Source: Mesodorylaimus sp. YZB2_4
Lineage: Eukaryota; Nematoda; Enoplea; Dorylaimida; Dorylaimidae
Direction of reading: 5' to 3'
DNA: 64,000 nucleotides
Assembly: GCA_030248295.1 (NCBI GenBank)
Contig: JASANH010000838.1
Span: 1,054,001 to 1,118,000 of the forward strand
The notes under the pieces were generated by a model that had not been told where the DNA came from, searched no databases, and worked only from the letters and a program-made list of their open reading frames with translations. The position numbers were made by a program, and so were the translations under genes. Positions 30,959-41,461 of the stretch are shown piece after piece (positions within the stretch are counted from its first letter, which is position 1; every line of letters starts with the position of its first letter).

Positions 30959-32230
30959 ATGGATCAGAAACAGTATGGCGCAGCGATGAATGAATTCGCT
31001 TGGCGTTTGTTTTCTCGAGTGGCTGAGCACGATCCTGAAAGGCCTCCAGACACGGGCGCTGGTGCTGCTGCTGTTTTGGTGACGATCGGTGGACTGACGG
31101 CTGCTGCGGGAGAAGCTGGAAAGACGGAAGTGGAAGTGTTGGTCAACAAGGCCAAGATCGACGCCATGGCTCAGGAGCTGATGAAAATGGGGGAGGTTCG
31201 AACGAGCTACAAATGGTTTCCTGGATCGGTGATGGTGGTGCCGAGCGGACGGGCGGTACGATCCGACTTCATCGAACAAATGTCCTCCAAGTAAGTTCTC
31301 TCTTCGTTCCCCTGCCTGCCACCGTGCCAGATTACTGTTTCAGATTTGGAATCGAAGTCCGCACAGGTGACATGAAAGCGCAGGCAGGACGGCAAGTGGT
31401 CGCGTTGATCAACAGCGTCATGGAGGAGAAGTCCGACGGACATACGGAAGAGATGATCACGCCCGATCACGAGGTTCCATCGGACAGGTCTGGTTGCGGC
31501 GCCGTCGTGGCTTCGGCCATTTATTTTCATCCGTGGTGGAACGTGCGGTTCGAGCGCAAGCGGACGACTGAAGCTCCATTCTTCGAGACTCCCGATAGGG
31601 TAAACTGGCACTACCATTATCTGACTTTGTGACTAGGAAATACCATGTTGATTGCAGGAACGTCGCGTCTCGATGATGTACCGCGAAGAAGTGCTGCCCT
31701 ACGTCAAAGGCGAGGTGGCTCCTGGTGTCAAGGTACAAATGGTGGGTCTGGCGTGTCGTCGCAACAGCGGAATGATCTACTTCGTGCTTCCCGCAAAACG
31801 CTTCGGCCTGCGCGAAGTCATTCGAAAAGCGAGCGCCCAAAGTTTGTCTTCATTGATAACGGCGTGCACTCCTCGCAGCGTTCGGCTGTGGTTGCCGAAG
31901 ATCATGTTGTCGGAGACGGTCGAAATCCGTGAGGAAATGGAAAAGTTGGGCCTTCGATCCTGGTTCAAGCCGAGCTTCACCGAGATCATGGACGACAAAG
32001 GAAAGCCGCTGTTCATAAACGAACTGGTTCACCAAGTGGTCGTGCGGTTCAACGAAGATGGTGACATTGCTGAAACTGGGGAAAGCACCATGACTGGTAT
32101 CGACAAGGACGAGCAGCGTTGGATCAAAGTGCGGTGTGATCAGCCGTTCCTGTTCATCTTCCGCCACGACGCCACTGACGCCTTCTGGCTGATTGGAAGT
32201 TCGTCTCGCCCAATCTACCCGCACAAGTGA
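30959..32230 (+). CDS. serpin (clade B-like, no signal peptide)
   Basis: Exons 30959-31290, 31344-31599 and 31658-32230, with 53- and 58-bp introns, give 386 aa, the normal serpin size. Family blocks are AIYFHPWWNVRFERKRTTEA (s3A/hC), GMIYFVLPAKRFGL, VRLWLPKIMLSETVEI (s6A) and the C-terminal CDQPFLFIFRHDATDAFWLI. The reactive-loop hinge reads NEDGDIAETGESTMTG: P14 is acidic and the usual run of small residues is interrupted. Loop insertion would be poor, so it may not inhibit proteases. The N-terminus MDQKQYGAAMNEFAWRLF lacks a signal peptide and suggests a cytosolic protein. The acidic residue near P1 is only a position estimate. Confidence 0.88.
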
Positions 32231-32938
32231 CAAGTGATCTGTGATCGAGTGACCTGCGATTCTGCTCGAATTAGTTTTCGGTAGATGCTCCAGTTTCTGG
32301 TGCATGGTCTCGATCTCGTGCACTAACGTTAGTTCAGTAAACATTCAGTGAGAATGTCGAGTATAGCGGACCATGATTTGCCAGTTTCGTTCGATCGAAC
32401 GCCATCAAAGGTGCGTGCAATAACTGCGAATTCAGCGCCTTGGCTTTCTCTTGAGTCACCGCCGCTGCAACTAAAAGCCATCCAGCGCCGAAGGAGTGGC
32501 TTGAAACCAGAAGCGGGTGGAAAAAACTAGGGCCCCAACCCGACTTGGCAGCCTGCTACTGTCTTCCAGTTTTCTGAGTCAAAACTCTAATTGGATATGG
32601 CGGCGAAAGTCACCAAATGAGGAGATGTAGCGATAGGTAGAGTTGGCAAAATAACCAATATATTCTGTGGACAAACCGCTGCGCACCGTCGGCCATCGTA
32701 AGTGCTCTTTGTCTCACTCACAATCAGAAACTGAATCTGTTAGCTAGAAGCATCATGTTTTCGAAATCTTTAGCTTAACACCTAATTGCTTTGAAACCAT
32801 CCAAAAAGTCTTTTGCTTTCGGAGAAACGAAATCAGCCCATACACCGTTATTTCCGATTTTATGGTGCTCATCGCCAGCACGAAAAGCTGGGCTTCCGGC
32901 CAAGCTCTATTCTATAATAATGCGGCCAGTGTTTCGTA
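32231..32938. other. intergenic, no gene seen
   Basis: No supported ORF or repeat. Confidence 0.3.
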
Positions 32939-33403
32939 ATGACAAGGTGTATTGTGGTCAACTCTCTGATCCGTACCTCCATGGAAACCACGTCGTCCTT
33001 GCAAGAACGTTCGCTTCCTTTTGTGGTAGCTCAACGGGAAAACTCATTTCATACTCTTCTGATAGGGGTCTCAGGGATACCCCATACTCCTCTGATGGAA
33101 ATTCAATCGTCTCAAGAACTCGCGGAGGACAGCCAGATGGATCAGATGTACGCCTGTGAAGATCTCGCAGATAACGTTATTGTTGCCAGCTGGAGAGAGA
33201 CCCTAAATTACGAGATCCCCTGGATTAGAATGCTCTTTCGGGTAGTCTTTGTAATATGCTTCGTAGGGTGCATATTTTTCGTGTACAAAAAATGGCTGGC
33301 GAGCTGGTACAAAGGCGAAGTCAGTGATATGGCAGAAGTGCCCTACCTGCCTTTGCCCAACGTGACCATCTGTGCTCAAGTGTACTTCAATCTTACGAGT
33401 TAG
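32939..33403 (+). pseudogene. DEG/ENaC channel N-terminal fragment
   Basis: ORF of 154 codons. It contains the first transmembrane segment (WIRMLFRVVFVICFVGCIFF) followed by the post-TM1 motif of degenerin/ENaC/ASIC channels (VPYLPLPNVTICAQVYFN, compare PFPAVTIC). The frame stops at once, with no convincing donor. No extracellular Cys-rich domain or TM2 follows before the SINE at 33699. It is either an orphan exon of a broken gene or a first exon whose donor I missed. Confidence 0.6.
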
Positions 33404-33682
33404 TTTTATCAAGTGCCTGTAGCACTGGCAGAACGATTCACGAATCGTAGTGGTCAATCGGTCGACGATCAACTTCTTCAATTCTCCCTCTCTTCGGGAA
33501 GCCATACTAGGTTGGTGCGAAGTAGTCGGCACGTCATGACTCGCCAACAAAAATAAGTAGCACATGCTGAATCGAGTTTGAGAGCCGGCGCTGACCAGCC
33601 TAATTTATAGCTCTAAGTCAAGTTACGAGTACTTCAAATATCGAAAAAGAATTACATTGATGGCGAAACCAGAGCGTATCAC

Positions 33683-33698
33683 TTCTGCCATGACGCGG
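33683..33698 (+). repeat. target-site duplication, left
   Basis: TTCTGCCATGACGCGG; the partner at 34120-34135 differs at two positions (both C to T). Confidence 0.8.
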
Positions 33699-34119
33699 TC
33701 ACGGTGGTGTAGCGGATCAGCATCCGTCTCTCAATATTGCTTGGGAGCGGGTGGCTGGAGTTGTCCCGGGGTCGATCCCCGGTGATGGAGGTCGGTTTGC
33801 GAACCACAAACCCTCGCTGACCTTGCACGCCAGGCCGCGGGTCTCACCCGGTACCGTCGAGGTGCTTCGAGTGGAGAGACGGAAGCCAAAGGAGGAATCA
33901 GTCTCGGCTGTCGAACACCGCCAGGGTTCACAGCCCGCCCGCCATGGTCCGAGGAAGTCGGCGCCCCGTCCAGGATGTTCTCCGCGGAGGTGCTCCTAGT
34001 GGAGACAGCGCAGAGGGACGCTGCTTTGTGTGATGGTCCTCGCATAGCCCTCCTCATAAGGTTTGACTGCTGCCGGCTAAAGGCAAAACTGGCTATAGCC
34101 CACAAAAAAATTTAAAAAA
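33699..34119 (+). mobile_element. full-length tRNA-derived SINE
   Basis: The 421-bp element has a tRNA-like head with A-box-like GTGTAGCGGATC near 33707 and B-box GGTCGATCCC at 33770-33779. A family-specific body follows, containing GTGGAGAGACGGAAGCC and GGAGGTGCTCCTAGTGGA. It ends in an A-rich tail (CAAAAAAATTTAAAAAA). A 16-bp duplication flanks it. Fragments of the same family occur at 9385, 12740 and 22185 in this window. Confidence 0.82.
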
Positions 34120-34135
34120 TTCTGCCATGATGTGG
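34120..34135 (+). repeat. target-site duplication, right
   Basis: TTCTGCCATGATGTGG, the partner of 33683-33698. The two differences are C-to-T changes, as expected of ageing CpG/C sites. Confidence 0.8.
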
Positions 34136-34377
34136 ATAGCTGTGTACGCCTAACCCTCGGCTACGACGGCTTTTTGGCGACGGCATCCAAAATATGGTTT
34201 AGTTGCACTGCTGTTGATCGGCCTTACAAACAAGCCATACAACGCCACTCTCCGCCCAACTTTTCCCCGACGATAAGTGAAGTAGCACCATACTGGCACT
34301 AAAAGTTATTGTGTATAGGGGATGCCCACGGAGTAAGATGGCAAACTGCAATCGATATGATCACGTTCAGACTCTCC

Positions 34378-34816
34378 TCAGTACGCCATTCGCCCATCTA
34401 CGTTGTAATATCTGTTCTGATGCTCATACATGTTTCCGCGAGAGATGGTCGTCCCTTTACCAAAGCGATAGTAATCACGGTTTGGTCGGACTACTTTGAT
34501 GCCAGAGTTTCGTTTTACCACTTGCGAGGCAGCCACCGAGAGATCTGAAGAGGGGGTCGCAGTCAGACGGCTTCGTATCTATCCCCTGGTCACCTCACCG
34601 TCCTCGTTATCTCCAGGATTCTCCATTTGCTCGGCTATTTTCTGGTGCTCGATCACGGCTGCTGGCAGATCAGAATCGGGTGCTGAAGAGGCAGAGTCGA
34701 ATAAAGTGTCTAAAGAGAGCATCAATCTTACTTGTCTCCTCCACATTGATCTTCGTGGTCAAAGCATGAGTGACCAGGACAAACAATACGACTGTTCCCA
34801 AAATACGCTTGCTCAT
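34378..34816 (-). CDS. candidate RFamide-type neuropeptide precursor
   Basis: Three exons, 34816..34732, 34682..34599 and 34544..34378, with 49- and 54-bp introns. Donors are GTAAGA and GTGAGG, acceptors CTCTTCAG. The phases agree and give 111 aa. Residues 1-21 are a typical signal peptide (MSKRILGTVVLFVLVTHALT). An acidic spacer follows (IAEQMENPGDNEDD). After the dibasic site KR comes NSGIKVVRPNRDYYRFGK, where FG-K predicts cleavage and C-terminal amidation to an ...YYRFamide. A second segment (GTTISRGNMYEHQ, NRYYNVDGRMAY) follows. The size and layout match neuropeptide preprohormones. I cannot assign it to a named family. The risk is that the exons are a chance assembly of short frames. 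Confidence 0.6.
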
Positions 34817-37017
34817 TGTTGACGATTTCGCTTCCCTTAGTCGTCCGTCTTCTGAGCTTACCAAATTTTCTATGACCCAGCCATTCCGATCCTAAAAGTC
34901 AGAGCTAGTTCAGGATTAATCGTTTTCGCCCAATTCAGTACAGTATGGCGAATTATTCACGACGGCTGCTGCCGTATTATGCCTGATCGACCAAGCGGAG
35001 AGAAACGAACTCGATTTTCGTTCCCTTTTTTCTGGCCAGACGGAAACCCATGAATGGCTATGCTTGGCACTTATCAAAATCGAGAGGGCCTAAAGAATTG
35101 GTTTGGTGGAAACATTTTCCCCTGCTCTAGGACGTAATAACTGCAAATAGGCAAGATCTGGTGCATGTGGGCGAACCTACCGTAGTTCGTCGGGTGCATG
35201 CAGCCCGCCCTAGTCCATCCTCTAAAAAAGATGGCTGGTATCAGATAGGAACCGCAATGGTCTGTCTGGTCGTCTCTCTGATTGATGGAAACCTCGTCAA
35301 GGTCTCGATGTCCGTTTTCAAACTCATAATCTGATCCAATCGCATTTGTCTCAGTGACTCCACTCACATTGTTTACACGTCTATCAAAAATCGCCATAGG
35401 CTAGCCATGTTTCACCTGGCCGACACAAATGGGGGTTCTGCACCGGAATGAGTCCAGCAGCTCGCTGTCAAGCACTACGGGTAGATGAACGCCTAGCCAC
35501 TATTAGACTGGCCGCTACACATACAGCACCTACGGTAGGTACTTGTCAACACCACTTTGCAGGCAGGAAATCAAAAGCGGGCGTCCTGTCTTCGCCAACC
35601 CTACCCCGCCCGTTTTTGCTCGAAATTCTTCGATCCCCTGCCGACTGGGCATGTCATTTTTTAACTGCCCTGATACTGTGCATTATGCTCAGCTAATCAC
35701 TCAATATCTGGCGCCTATGACTTGCAAAAGGCAACCCGAAAGTACTGCCTACACGAGGGCCTGATTTGTACTGAGCTGGCTCCTGGCTCTGTAGGTACCG
35801 GTACCTACGCTTCCTTATGTGGGCAGTTTGCAGCATGTGCCACTTTCGTTTCACTGAAATAAATGAACCGTGATTAGTATATTGGTTACCTTGGTTCTGG
35901 TAATTCATTTACTAATCGTCTCATTCCAGCCCGGCTAACAAGCTAACTGGCCATTTGTCTGTCTTGGCCGGGTGCGTCACTTTGATCGCCAGCCATTCCC
36001 CCCCCCCCCCCACATAACCAGGTGTAAGTAAATCTTTACTGCACGCGTCCCACAGGCACACTGTCTCCTATGCCTGGTAGTCAAAGTCGATCTCAGAGAA
36101 GTTCCCTCGAATGACTGACTGACGTCGTGAATCGAGTCTAGCATGTTCTGGTCGGATATTCGACCATGTCACTGTGCGACCAGCCCCTCCCTCTGGCTCA
36201 TCTGCGCACTGTCCCGCACTCATCGTCAAGTCGTGCTCTTCTACATGTCACTTTTGCCAGCCCACTACCTCCTACTCCTAGAAAGTAGAGTCAACAAGGC
36301 AATCTTCACCCCCGCAATAATATTCCGTCTCCGGTGCCACTCTGTTCCAGCTTGCAGCCTGTTTTTTCCACTCGCTTGGCATTGTCCCATGTTTGTCGTG
36401 CCTCTGCGATAGCCAAGCTGCCAAACTAGACCCGATAAGGAGCACCCGTGTTGCCATCGTGCGTCCCTCTTGTCCCATCGCGGCATTTTCCATTGGCCCA
36501 GACGCAGCGGAAATAAGCTCCACGTGGTCTCCACGCTTCCCTTACACTTTTGGCACCCAGTCAAAAATCTTAGTCTCGTTCTGGCGCTCTTCCTTCATGA
36601 TTGACGACATTGTTCGAAAAAAGTGCGTTATTTATCGGCACCTAGCCTCGCCACATCTCACATTTCTCCCCTTCTAAAACCAACACTGCCCAGAGCTATA
36701 ACTCAACTTGCGCCCCCGCTTGCAAGCCAAAGTCCTTAAAGTGCAGCCGCAGTTAATTCACGAATACACCACGCACACTAAAACATGCACGTCACATAGA
36801 AAACACGAAATGCAAATCGGTGACAGTCACCACGATCATACCCATCAACTTCAGGTCAGTGATCACGGGCTAGTCTTATCCTATCATCCTTTGCCTAAAG
36901 TTGAACTAGTAACGCGTCCAAGCACCGATATCTGCAGGTCGACATGCAATTTGCATCACAAGTTCACTCAATACATTACATACCGGGGGGATCAGGGTGA
37001 GACACTCTTCCATAGAA
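34817..37017. other. intergenic, no supported gene
   Basis: A 14-base C run lies at 35998-36011. A short minus-strand frame near 36278-36450 has a hydrophobic start (MATRVLLIGSSLAAWL) but no supporting splice or family signal. Confidence 0.35.
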
Positions 37018-37839
37018 TCACGTGAAAGTCTGCCTTTGCTCTTGTTCCAATCGATCTTGAATGTTCTCGTTTTGAGCACTTTCTTCTTCATTCTTTACTT
37101 CCGGTTCGTCTTGCCTTTCCGCTTGAACTGCCGCCAATTTCGTCATCAGTGCATCAGTGAAGCAGCGACGGTAGGCGGGCGAAATACGATCCATTAAAGC
37201 GTAGATGGTTTCGAAATATTGAACGTGCAAGTCCAAATGGTTAATATCCCCATTCATGCAGTCGTGACGAAGACTCGTGACCCGCCACCCTTTTATGGTT
37301 AGCTCCACACAATACGCTTGACCCTCCAGTGTCGTCAGGTTGAGGAAAATCAATTCGCACGTACGAGGCAGCATTTCGCTGACGTAAATATCTTTGACAG
37401 CGAATTGCAACTCGTGCACAGCAGCGATCGCCTCCAATTCCAATGAATTCAGGCTGGCCTCGTTGGGCGAAAGGCTTGAGCTCTTGCGACGAGGCGGCGA
37501 TACCACGTACGAAGCACTGCCCGCATGCTGAGAAGCCCATGGAGTCGAAGCTGGCGGCGTCATGAACCCGGAAAACGACGATCCGGTCGCGGGAGGACTG
37601 AGCGTACGTCGAGCCGATACTGAACCATTCTGTGGTTGATTATTCTGCTGACGAGCGGTCAACGGAATGGTTGCGGGACGCGCCACAGGAGACGTGGCAG
37701 CCGCTCCAGCCACCAGATTCTCATCGAAATCTCCTACGATCAAGCCATTGCTATGCGACTGGTTGAATTCGCCATCGATTGCTTGCGATGGGACGATTTG
37801 CTGCTGCTGATTACTGGTATTTTGATCGTTGGAAGACAT
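37018..37839 (-). CDS. GSKIP-domain protein (GSK3-beta-interacting protein)
   Basis: 273 aa in one coding exon from ATG 37839. The C-terminal GSKIP domain (about residues 140-250) reads LELEAIAAVHELQFAVKDIY, FLNLTTLEGQAYCVELTIKG, YFETIYALMDRISPAYRR and ALMTKLAAVQ. These match human GSKIP (AVVNDVLFAV, YCLELTEAG, SLLDTLSPAYREAF). GSKIP anchors PKA and inhibits GSK3-beta, linking to Wnt signalling. The N-terminal 140 residues are a Ser/Pro/Gln-rich extension absent from the short vertebrate protein. An acceptor (TTTTGTGTTTTAG) lies about 40 bases before the ATG and ACAGACAG directly before it, so a 5'-UTR intron or trans-splice site is likely. Confidence 0.88.
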   Translation of the reverse strand: MSSNDQNTSNQQQQIVPSQAIDGEFNQSHSNGLIVGDFDENLVAGAAATSPVARPATIPLTARQQNNQPQNGSVSARRTLSPPATGSSFSGFMTPPASTPWASQHAGSASYVVSPPRRKSSSLSPNEASLNSLELEAIAAVHELQFAVKDIYVSEMLPRTCELIFLNLTTLEGQAYCVELTIKGWRVTSLRHDCMNGDINHLDLHVQYFETIYALMDRISPAYRRCFTDALMTKLAAVQAERQDEPEVKNEEESAQNENIQDRLEQEQRQTFT

Positions 37840-38608
37840 CTGTCTGTAAATATGCAATGCCGAAGACCAACGTTGCGATCTAAAACACAAAAACCAATTC
37901 AGCGTACGCCAGTCATGCACTTAGGTCTATGTACTGTGATGTAAGCAAACATCCAAATTTAGACTGCCTTCTCTGCGTTGCCTCCTTCTCAGGCACCTTA
38001 TTGCCACCTCAAGCAGCTACGTGATTAGAGCCTAATCATATGTCAAACCGAGCCCTCCTCTTTCCGCATAATCCAAGGGTCACATAACTTCAGCCACACC
38101 TATTCCAAACCTGGCTCATTTCCTTCTGTTTCTGACATGGTCAAAACTAATGCAGGTGCCTGAGCAGCAACATAATGATTGATAATCAAAGATGTGTGAT
38201 CCCATGAGTGTCTTATGAACGGTAGTCACCAGACTACAGTACACGATCCATAACATCAAGTTAGTTCCGCCTGAGCAAAGCGGTTACGCCTAACCAGAAC
38301 CAGTCTCCAGCACACTCCACACCCATTGGTAACCGGAAGGCACTTGCTGCCAACTGGCGAATAAGAATGCACACTCTTGAGAAACGCATAAATTTCTTTG
38401 CCGCTCCTCGTCAACGTCACTGATTCGAATCCGGCTCTCAAAGGCATTAGTCAGTTATATTTTATTGTGTCTAAACGGATCCTAGGTCATGTCTGGTAAG
38501 CAGACGCTATCTTTAGACTGGTCAACTCGGAAAGGGCACAGCAGGCGTAATAACCCTCGTCAAGCATCACTAGTCCGATGCCCCCCCGAGTCCAGACAAA
38601 AATTCCAC

Positions 38609-39034
38609 TTACTCTTTCTGTTTATAAAGTGGCGCAACGCCAAGCGCGTCTGCGAAGCTATTGGCGTCAACCAAGGGAGCTACGACAGGCGTGAAAAGAC
38701 TTTTGGCAACTGGGCCAATGTAGCGTGCCATTTCATCCAACTCCGCTTCGATACGATCCTCGTCTTCCTCGTTTTCTGATTCGCGAATCGATCCTACGAT
38801 ATGCGGATTCGCAATGACTTGACGCGATGCGGTGAGACCACCTTGAACCGTGGGACTCGCTGAAGTATGAGCCAAAGAGGGGCCGTGGGCCGATAAGAAC
38901 TGAGAGGCCGCAATCACACAACCAGCCGACGTAACAGTCGAAATAGGCACTGACGAGCCGGGCTCGAGACCAGGCGCCGACGGACTGGCGTTCGTTGGAA
39001 AGGATGCAGTTTTCATAGTTTCACCTCGACGCAT
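38609..39034 (-). CDS. unrecognised small protein
   Basis: Single-exon ORF of 141 aa from ATG 39034. It has a Ser/Pro/Ala-rich N-terminal half (TNASPSAPGLEPGSSVPIS). An acidic helix (ESENEEDEDRIEAELDEMAR) is then followed by a hydrophobic segment (YIGPVAKSLFTPVVAPLVDA). The frame ends KQKE-stop, although GTAAGT overlaps the stop and could be a donor. An AATAAA polyadenylation signal lies about 140 bp downstream (38461-38466 on the complement), which favours the stop as the real end. Family unknown. Confidence 0.5.
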   Translation of the reverse strand: MRRGETMKTASFPTNASPSAPGLEPGSSVPISTVTSAGCVIAASQFLSAHGPSLAHTSASPTVQGGLTASRQVIANPHIVGSIRESENEEDEDRIEAELDEMARYIGPVAKSLFTPVVAPLVDANSFADALGVAPLYKQKE

Positions 39035-41461
39035 TCGTTTTTCTCTAGGAAAGCAGTAAACCTCTAGTTGTCGTCTCCTCTGTTAAAAGTTAAAATACTG
39101 ATTTTCACGTGCCTTCGCGCAAAGACGCGACAACACAAAATAAAGGAGCCGAAAAGAAGTCAGCAAGACGACGACGACACGCAGCGAAGACAGCTTGTGT
39201 GCCTTATCAACCGAAAGCAACTCCTAAAAGCGACCCCCACACGCCCTCTTTCGCCGTCTTCCGAGCCTAAGAATGACTGAATAGAACCAAATAAATGAGA
39301 AGCAAGTGTGCGCACGCATAAATGAACAGGAGGCGGACGATACGTCAGGTTGGCGTTCCTTTTATAGCTAGACACGCAAACCAGCCTCCCACGTGAATAG
39401 CGTATTGACGCAAGAACACAGTTTCAAAGTATAAAAGATTAGAAAATAGGCACCAGGGAGGACACGCGACGACGACCTGCCCGTGATAATATGGCCCCGT
39501 CACCACGATCACGGACTTGATTCTTCGTACAAGAGAAGAGGCGCGATAACTGGAAGTCTGACGTCAAATATTCTTCTCGCGACCAAGAAACGTACCCGAC
39601 GTCGAAAGTTAACAAAAAAATTGAAAAACGAAGCAAGTAAGTGGAAATACCATTTCATTCTCCAAAAGGCGCCGTCGAAGAACAAGAAGACAAGACAGCG
39701 AAGGAAACTGTAACCTGTCGAACCGATAAAAAAACCGTCAAGCGGAACCAAGTCCGGCGCCGACAAAAAGTATCAGACAAGAAGCGGAGTACATCGTACG
39801 CACCGATAGGTACACGCGCGAGGGAGGACATCGCTATGGCGGTCCGTCGAACAGACGCAAGCAACCAAGAGTAGCCGACCGAGGACAGCCTAGTGCGATG
39901 ACGCAAAAGGTACCACGGTCGCACCACGTGGGAAATCGATTCTGCCCGTGAACGCTGTCGGCTGGCTGCAGAATACATAGAACATAGAGCACATACGCGA
40001 ACCGACCGCCCACCCGCCACTGCGTACATGAGTAATGCAAGGAAACGAATCTCCATGACTGATTCAGGGCGTCACTAGTCAATACGGGCTGACCGTGTTG
40101 AAATGTGGCATCAGCCCAGTCTCGTGTGTCGTGTCATGTTCGTCGAAAGACAGACACAAAGATTCACAAGGTTTCGAGGAACCTTCCATTCGCCACTTTA
40201 CAGACACAGAGTCGTCACCTCCGTCAACAACTCCTCATCCCAGTCTGCAAGCCAAAAATGTAAACATGGAACTTCAGCCAGCCCAATTTGGAATCCAGCC
40301 AGCGCAAATTTATTGTTTTGGCAAAATCGCCCAGACTTAATTGCTCTAACCCAAACGTGCATTCTTGATCCTTATACACAATGCCATCGTTTCTTGGCCT
40401 ACCTGCCAGCTGATAAACAATCGCTCGTCTCGTCCCAGATCCTCTCCTCGATGATATTGCCGCAACACAGCACAAATGCAAAAAATGCCGAAAACACAAG
40501 AATAAAACTTTCTGCAAAATCGAAAACGCTGACAAAACGCCCGAAACAAAAATTTGTGAAAAAGAAAAAACAAGATGTCTGCAACTTTCCCGCACTCTCT
40601 GGAAGCTTTGCGCGTTACGTCAAAAGCGCGCCAATTCAAATTTTGAAACAACCACTACACCGACATACCCTTCTTTGGCTATACTGTAGATACTTCGCTC
40701 AAACTAGTTTCAAAATCTGATCTGCTCTGTCCACCTTTGAGTGTGCCACGCACTTGATGTAGCTACTGTAATAACCGTATCGACCAACACTCAAGGACGC
40801 CAATCAGGGTGCACCAATAGACAAACATCTCTTCACTACAAACCAAATGGATAAAACATGACGAACCAAGTCAGCTCACTACGCGTCTACGCCAAAGAGT
40901 ACCGCAAAATCAAAAAGCCCAGTCCAAATATATAACACGACATAGTGGTTATCGATCGTGTCAATAAAACTGATCCTACACAAACGGCCCACTCTAATCT
41001 CCAACATGAAATCACCTACTCTTTACACGACCTGAATCAAAATTACGACGCTGGCATCAAATTCACCGCCTCTCCCCCCTAAGTAACCACCTGCTAAAGA
41101 ATTCATGAGGAGTCCAAGGCACATCCAACAACGCCCAATGCTAAACCAGCGTAAAGTCTCAAGCCGATGACACGCACAAAATATCAAAGCCATACAATCT
41201 GCCATGTACAAAAGCCACATAAAAGCAATAGTAAACTGTTCGCACATATCAGACATTGAAAGCTATTATTAATGGTGGTCTCGTTGGCTTCTTCCTGACA
41301 CTCATTCTATTCGTACGGTGGACAACTACCAAGGGGGCCTCGTCCTATGGTCTTACCTCTCCGTCAATAAGAACCTGTCCGTACAATAAAGCTGAAAACA
41401 TAATGCAAACTTACAATTACACCTTACTTCTCAAATCAAGTGCCATTCAGCCTATAATCAT
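39035..41461. other. long intergenic region, no supported gene
   Basis: 2.4 kb between the 38.6-kb gene and the 3' end of Onecut. Several overlapping open frames are present in a purine/A-rich stretch (39.5-40.6 kb), but none has family motifs or plausible exon borders. Part may be the Onecut 3' UTR. Confidence 0.4.

Noticed and set aside
36278-36564. Small secreted peptide on the minus strand (MATRVLLIGSSLAAWL start)
   Set aside because: The hydrophobic stretch is short, and there is no cleavage-site pattern, splice support or polyadenylation signal.
39483-40720. Several lysine-rich plus-strand ORFs
   Set aside because: They reflect an A-rich stretch, overlap frames on both strands and lack exon borders.
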